From positions 1 to 64,000 of the forward strand of contig LLEU01000002.1 of the NCBI GenBank assembly GCA_001567505.1: 64,000 nucleotides of DNA, given 5' to 3'. The notes under the pieces are model-generated. The model ran no database searches. It was given only the letters and a program-made list of their open reading frames with translations, and was not told where the DNA came from. This DNA comes from Acidobacteria bacterium OLB17 (lineage in GTDB: Bacteria; Acidobacteriota; Blastocatellia; Pyrinomonadales; Pyrinomonadaceae). This document shows, in pieces, positions 61,260-64,000 of this stretch (the first letter of the stretch is position 1; every line of letters starts with the position of its first letter). A program made the translations under genes and the position numbers.

Positions 61260-62665
61260 TTTGTAAGATCACAACTTTCGCTCTTGGCGTTCACCTTTTC
61301 CGAAAAGAACGCCTTATGCAGCTTTCCGATCACTGCCGCCGCGTCCGACTCGCGAACAACGAAGGTCAGATTCACGGCCGAGGCGCCGTGCGAGACGAGC
61401 TCGACGTGGACGTCGCTGATCGTATTGAATATCTTCGCCGCAAGTCCCGTCGAGGCGCGCAGGCCTTCGCCGACGACGCAGATAACGGCGTAACCGCCTT
61501 CGACCTCGACCTCTCCGATGCGCGAAAGGTCTTCGACGACCTTATCGATATTGTCAGGCTTATCGAGCGTGAGTGCGACGGAGACCTCGGACGTTGAGAT
61601 GACGTCGATCACCGTCCTGTGCCGATCGAAGACCTGGAACACCGCGCTCATAAAACCGTACGCGCCGAGCATTCGTGCGGACGTGATCCGTAGGATCGAG
61701 ATATTGCTTTTGTGCGCGATCGACTTGATCTTGTTCGGCACTTCGCCCGAATCCGCAAGCACCATCGTGCCCGTAAGCTCGGGCTCGGACGTATTGCAGA
61801 CGCGCACCGGGATCGCGCTGTCCACTGCCGGCTTGATCGTCTTCGGGTGCAGCACTTTCGCACCGAAATACGCGAGCTCGGCGGCCTCTTCGTAAGAAAG
61901 AACGGGCACGGTCGCGGCGTCGCTGCACACGCGCGGATCGCACGTCATAACGCCGGTAACGTCCGTCCAGATCTGCAGTTCTGCGGCTCCCAATGCGGCC
62001 GCAACGATCGCCGCAGAATAATCCGAACCGCCGCGCCCGAGCGTCGTCGTCTCGCCGCCGCGATTCGCCGCGATAAAACCGCCGAGGACCGGTACTTCGC
62101 CGTCCTCGATCAAGGGCGTCAACTCGATCTTTACGAGTTCGTTGGTCTCGTCGATGATCGGCTGGGCCGCTCCGAATTCGTCGTCGGTGACGATCAGGCG
62201 GCGCGAATCGACGGTTCGTGCGCGTATGCCTTTCGACTTCAAGGCCTCGGCAAGAAGCCGCGAAGACAGCTGCTCGCCGTACGAGACGATAGCGTCCTTC
62301 AGCATCTGAAGCGGAAGGCTCCTGCGTGCGGCACGCGTAAGAAGATCTTTGATCTCCTGGCGGGCGAGCCGAAGTTCGTTGTGAAAAACGTTCTCTGCAT
62401 CCGACGGAAAAAAGGCTTCCGTGATCTCGACATGCCGTTCAAAATGCGGTTCGAGCGACGCGACGGCGTCCTCAAGGCGGTCGCGGCGTGCCATCTCGAA
62501 CGCGGCAAGCAAGGCATCCGTAACCTTTGTCATAGCAGAAGTTACGACCACCGGCTTTCGATCGAGCTGGTTTGCCACGATGCCGCAGACACGCTCGAAG
62601 GCGGCAACGTCGCCGACCGACGTGCCGCCGAATTTCATTACGACAGGAAATGTTGTTCCGCTCAC
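61256..62665 (-). CDS. lysC: aspartate kinase
   Basis: 469 residues. Kinase motifs VMKFGGTSVGDVAAFERVCG, VLGGFIAANRGGETTTLGRG, GSDYSAAIVAAALGAAELQI and WTDVTGVMTCDPRVCSDAAT. Two ACT domains follow (ISILRITSARMLGAYGFMSA; YAVICVVGEGLRASTGLAAK). This is the lysine-sensitive LysC-type arrangement. It makes aspartyl phosphate from aspartate. The stop overlaps the dapE-like start by 4 bp, so it is translationally coupled to it. Confidence 0.93.
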   Translation of the reverse strand: MSGTTFPVVMKFGGTSVGDVAAFERVCGIVANQLDRKPVVVTSAMTKVTDALLAAFEMARRDRLEDAVASLEPHFERHVEITEAFFPSDAENVFHNELRLARQEIKDLLTRAARRSLPLQMLKDAIVSYGEQLSSRLLAEALKSKGIRARTVDSRRLIVTDDEFGAAQPIIDETNELVKIELTPLIEDGEVPVLGGFIAANRGGETTTLGRGGSDYSAAIVAAALGAAELQIWTDVTGVMTCDPRVCSDAATVPVLSYEEAAELAYFGAKVLHPKTIKPAVDSAIPVRVCNTSEPELTGTMVLADSGEVPNKIKSIAHKSNISILRITSARMLGAYGFMSAVFQVFDRHRTVIDVISTSEVSVALTLDKPDNIDKVVEDLSRIGEVEVEGGYAVICVVGEGLRASTGLAAKIFNTISDVHVELVSHGASAVNLTFVVRESDAAAVIGKLHKAFFSEKVNAKSESCDLTK

Positions 62666-62818
62666 CTTAGTAAAAAAGTAAATTAGACGCGTCTCTTCTG
62701 CAATCTGCGGTCAAGAAAATCTTATGGCTCGCATAACCGCACGAGACAGCTAAAGGCCGGCACGCGGCAGAACATTGCCCCGAACCGGCCCGCGAACCCC
62801 GTGACGCGAATCTGCATA

Positions 62819-63883
62819 TCAACTACAGCTTGCCGCGAATCGGCGTTCATCACGCGGATGTTCGGCCGGCGCCGCCTCCGCGTATTCAAGCCGATCGGGC
62901 GACAAAATATGCCGCAGGATCGAGCTCATCGTTCCCGGTTCCGAAAGGAACGCATCATGGCCCGCCTCCGAGGCGAGTTCGTGATAGCGGGCATCGACGC
63001 CGAGATCCGCCAGTCTCACGGCAAGCGCCCGAATATCGGCCGGCGGGAAGAGCCAATCCGATGAGATCCCGACGAGCGAGACCCGAGCGCGTATCTTCAG
63101 AATATCCTCGTCCGTCAGGTCAAAAAGATCCATTGCTTTCGTCAGAAGCTCGTAACTTTCAAGCTCGAAGCGTTTTCTGAACGCCGCACCTTGATGGTCG
63201 AGGTAGCCGCCGACATCAAAGCGATGCTGAAAACTTTTCGCCGGATCTTCGCCGTTCCGATTCGGTTTGCGTCCGAATCTGTCGTCGAATTGCCTCGGGG
63301 ATCGATACGAGAGCAGGGCGATCTTCCTCGCGATGTCGATATCGCCGCGCGCAACAGCTTGCCTTTGGATGTGGTTCAGGGCCAAGCCCATCGCCGAGAG
63401 CGGCGCGGCCGCGATCGCGATCACCTCATCGGCCCCTTGCGGAAGATCGACCGCGAACTGCAATGCGAGCATACCGCCGACGCTGCCGCCGACCACGGCC
63501 TTGAAGCGTCCGATGCCGAGATATTCCATCAAGAGCGACGTCGAACGGACGATGTCGCGGGTCGTCACGATCGGGATCTCGCGGCGTGAGCTGCGGCGTT
63601 TCAGGTCCTTTGCGCTCGTCGAACCGTAGCAGGAACCGAGATAGTTCACGCACACGATCGCGTCCTTCTCGGGGTCGAGCGCGCCGCCTTCTTTTAAGAC
63701 GCCGTCCCACCATTCGTGCACGCGGGCCGAACCCGTCAGTGCATGAAAGACGAGCACGGCGTTCGATCTATCGGCGTTGAGCTTGCCGTAGATCGCGGTG
63801 CGAAGTTTTATTTCCGTGAGAACCTCTCCCGACTCGAGCTCGAACGGCTCATTTAACAACAGGTCTATCTCAAACATTTTCAT
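62819..63883 (-). CDS. metX: homoserine O-acetyltransferase
   Basis: 354 residues, alpha/beta hydrolase fold. Oxyanion segment VLVFHALTGSARVHEWWDGV, nucleophile elbow VVGGSVGGMLALQFA (Ser), acid GISSDWLFPPADIRAL and base ASEAGHDAFL. It activates homoserine for methionine synthesis; homoserine derives from the Asd product, linking this gene to the lysine cluster. The N-terminus starts MKMFEIDLLLNEPFELESGE. Specificity for acetyl- or succinyl-CoA is not visible. Confidence 0.9.
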   Translation of the reverse strand: MKMFEIDLLLNEPFELESGEVLTEIKLRTAIYGKLNADRSNAVLVFHALTGSARVHEWWDGVLKEGGALDPEKDAIVCVNYLGSCYGSTSAKDLKRRSSRREIPIVTTRDIVRSTSLLMEYLGIGRFKAVVGGSVGGMLALQFAVDLPQGADEVIAIAAAPLSAMGLALNHIQRQAVARGDIDIARKIALLSYRSPRQFDDRFGRKPNRNGEDPAKSFQHRFDVGGYLDHQGAAFRKRFELESYELLTKAMDLFDLTDEDILKIRARVSLVGISSDWLFPPADIRALAVRLADLGVDARYHELASEAGHDAFLSEPGTMSSILRHILSPDRLEYAEAAPAEHPRDERRFAASCS

Positions 63884-64000
63884 TCACTCCTTTCCGGCTG
63901 CAAGTTCGGGAGGCGGCGTTCTTTCCTTTTCGGAGAATGCCCCATATAACGCCGCTTCCCGGCCCTGCATCCTTCGGCTAATTCGAAGCCGAATTCACTG
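63884..64000 (-). CDS. possible 3' end of an upstream gene, cut by window edge
   Basis: A minus-strand frame open to the window edge reads SEFGFELAEGCRAGKRRYMG and ends with PERSE and a TGA that overlaps the metX start region. It is basic and has no recognisable motif. It may be the tail of the gene before metX or untranslated leader sequence. Confidence 0.25.

Noticed and set aside
62666..62818. Lysine riboswitch or SAM riboswitch before lysC or metX
   Set aside because: The leader of lysC is only about 150 bp, with no recognisable conserved core and no paired terminator and antiterminator.
1..64000. rRNA, tRNA, CRISPR arrays, insertion sequences or prophage
   Set aside because: No cloverleaf or rRNA-like sequence, no array of evenly spaced direct repeats, and no transposase, integrase or phage structural gene was seen on either strand.

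Overview
The window reads as chromosomal DNA of an Acidobacteriota-like bacterium, most likely class Blastocatellia (Pyrinomonadaceae type). The signs are moderately high GC, a PhoB-type wHTH/TolB/TPR regulator, an Oar-like TonB receptor with an N-terminal carboxypeptidase-like domain, RHS debris, a clade II NosZ cluster, and many secreted M1/P1/ScyD-like proteins. This placement is inference from gene content; there is no rRNA, tRNA, CRISPR array or recognisable insertion sequence in the window.

0-5.85 kb: an RHS locus on the minus strand. Pieces of RHS core alternate with genes for small secreted or lipoprotein-like proteins. An 18-bp RHS-derived motif recurs at three core/cassette junctions, and one tip carries an HExxH metallopeptidase motif. 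5.85-9.2 kb: a wHTH-TPR regulator divergent from a secreted beta-propeller gene. 9.2-16.35 kb: a plus-strand heavy-metal (copper/silver-type) RND efflux operon with a Cys-rich secreted protein and a FixH/YtkA-like protein at its head. 16.36-21.6 kb: a PAS hybrid histidine kinase and a sigma-54 response regulator, divergent from a universal stress protein gene preceded by a near-perfect -24/-12 promoter, then a hemerythrin-like protein. 21.6-23.1 kb: a PNPOx-family flavoprotein and a YwiC-like membrane protein.

23.1-34.8 kb: a minus-strand nitrous oxide reduction cluster. In transcription order it encodes an FAD/Fe-S oxidoreductase, Rieske protein, small membrane protein, cytochrome b, pentahaem cytochrome c, NosZ, NosB-like protein, NosD, NosF, NosL and NosY. 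This looks like a complete quinol-to-N2O electron path plus the copper-centre maturation genes, with no NosR. 35-44.3 kb: a Dna2-like nuclease-helicase, a LecA-like secreted protein, a ROK protein, DedA, a GHMP kinase, purQ, purS and a small membrane protein. 44.3-48.2 kb: purB, asd and an aminotransferase. 48.3-52.6 kb: an operon of a 65-residue six-cysteine secreted peptide, a membrane-anchored thioredoxin-fold protein, a secreted protein and a TonB-dependent receptor. 52.7-63.9 kb: an RNB exoribonuclease, then dapD, a P1 peptidase, dapA, dapB, an M1 peptidase, an M20 (dapE-like) peptidase, lysC and metX, that is, diaminopimelate/lysine and methionine synthesis from aspartate.

Two cross-cutting observations matter. 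First, about a dozen otherwise convincing genes are split by what look like single-base indels, several in 2-4 nt homopolymers. This suggests consensus errors of a long-read assembly more than true pseudogenes, so several features are given as joined reading frames. Second, palindromic repeat elements have entered coding sequence: a five-unit array lies in frame inside the dapE-like gene, and a triple-hairpin element forms the 3' end of purB.
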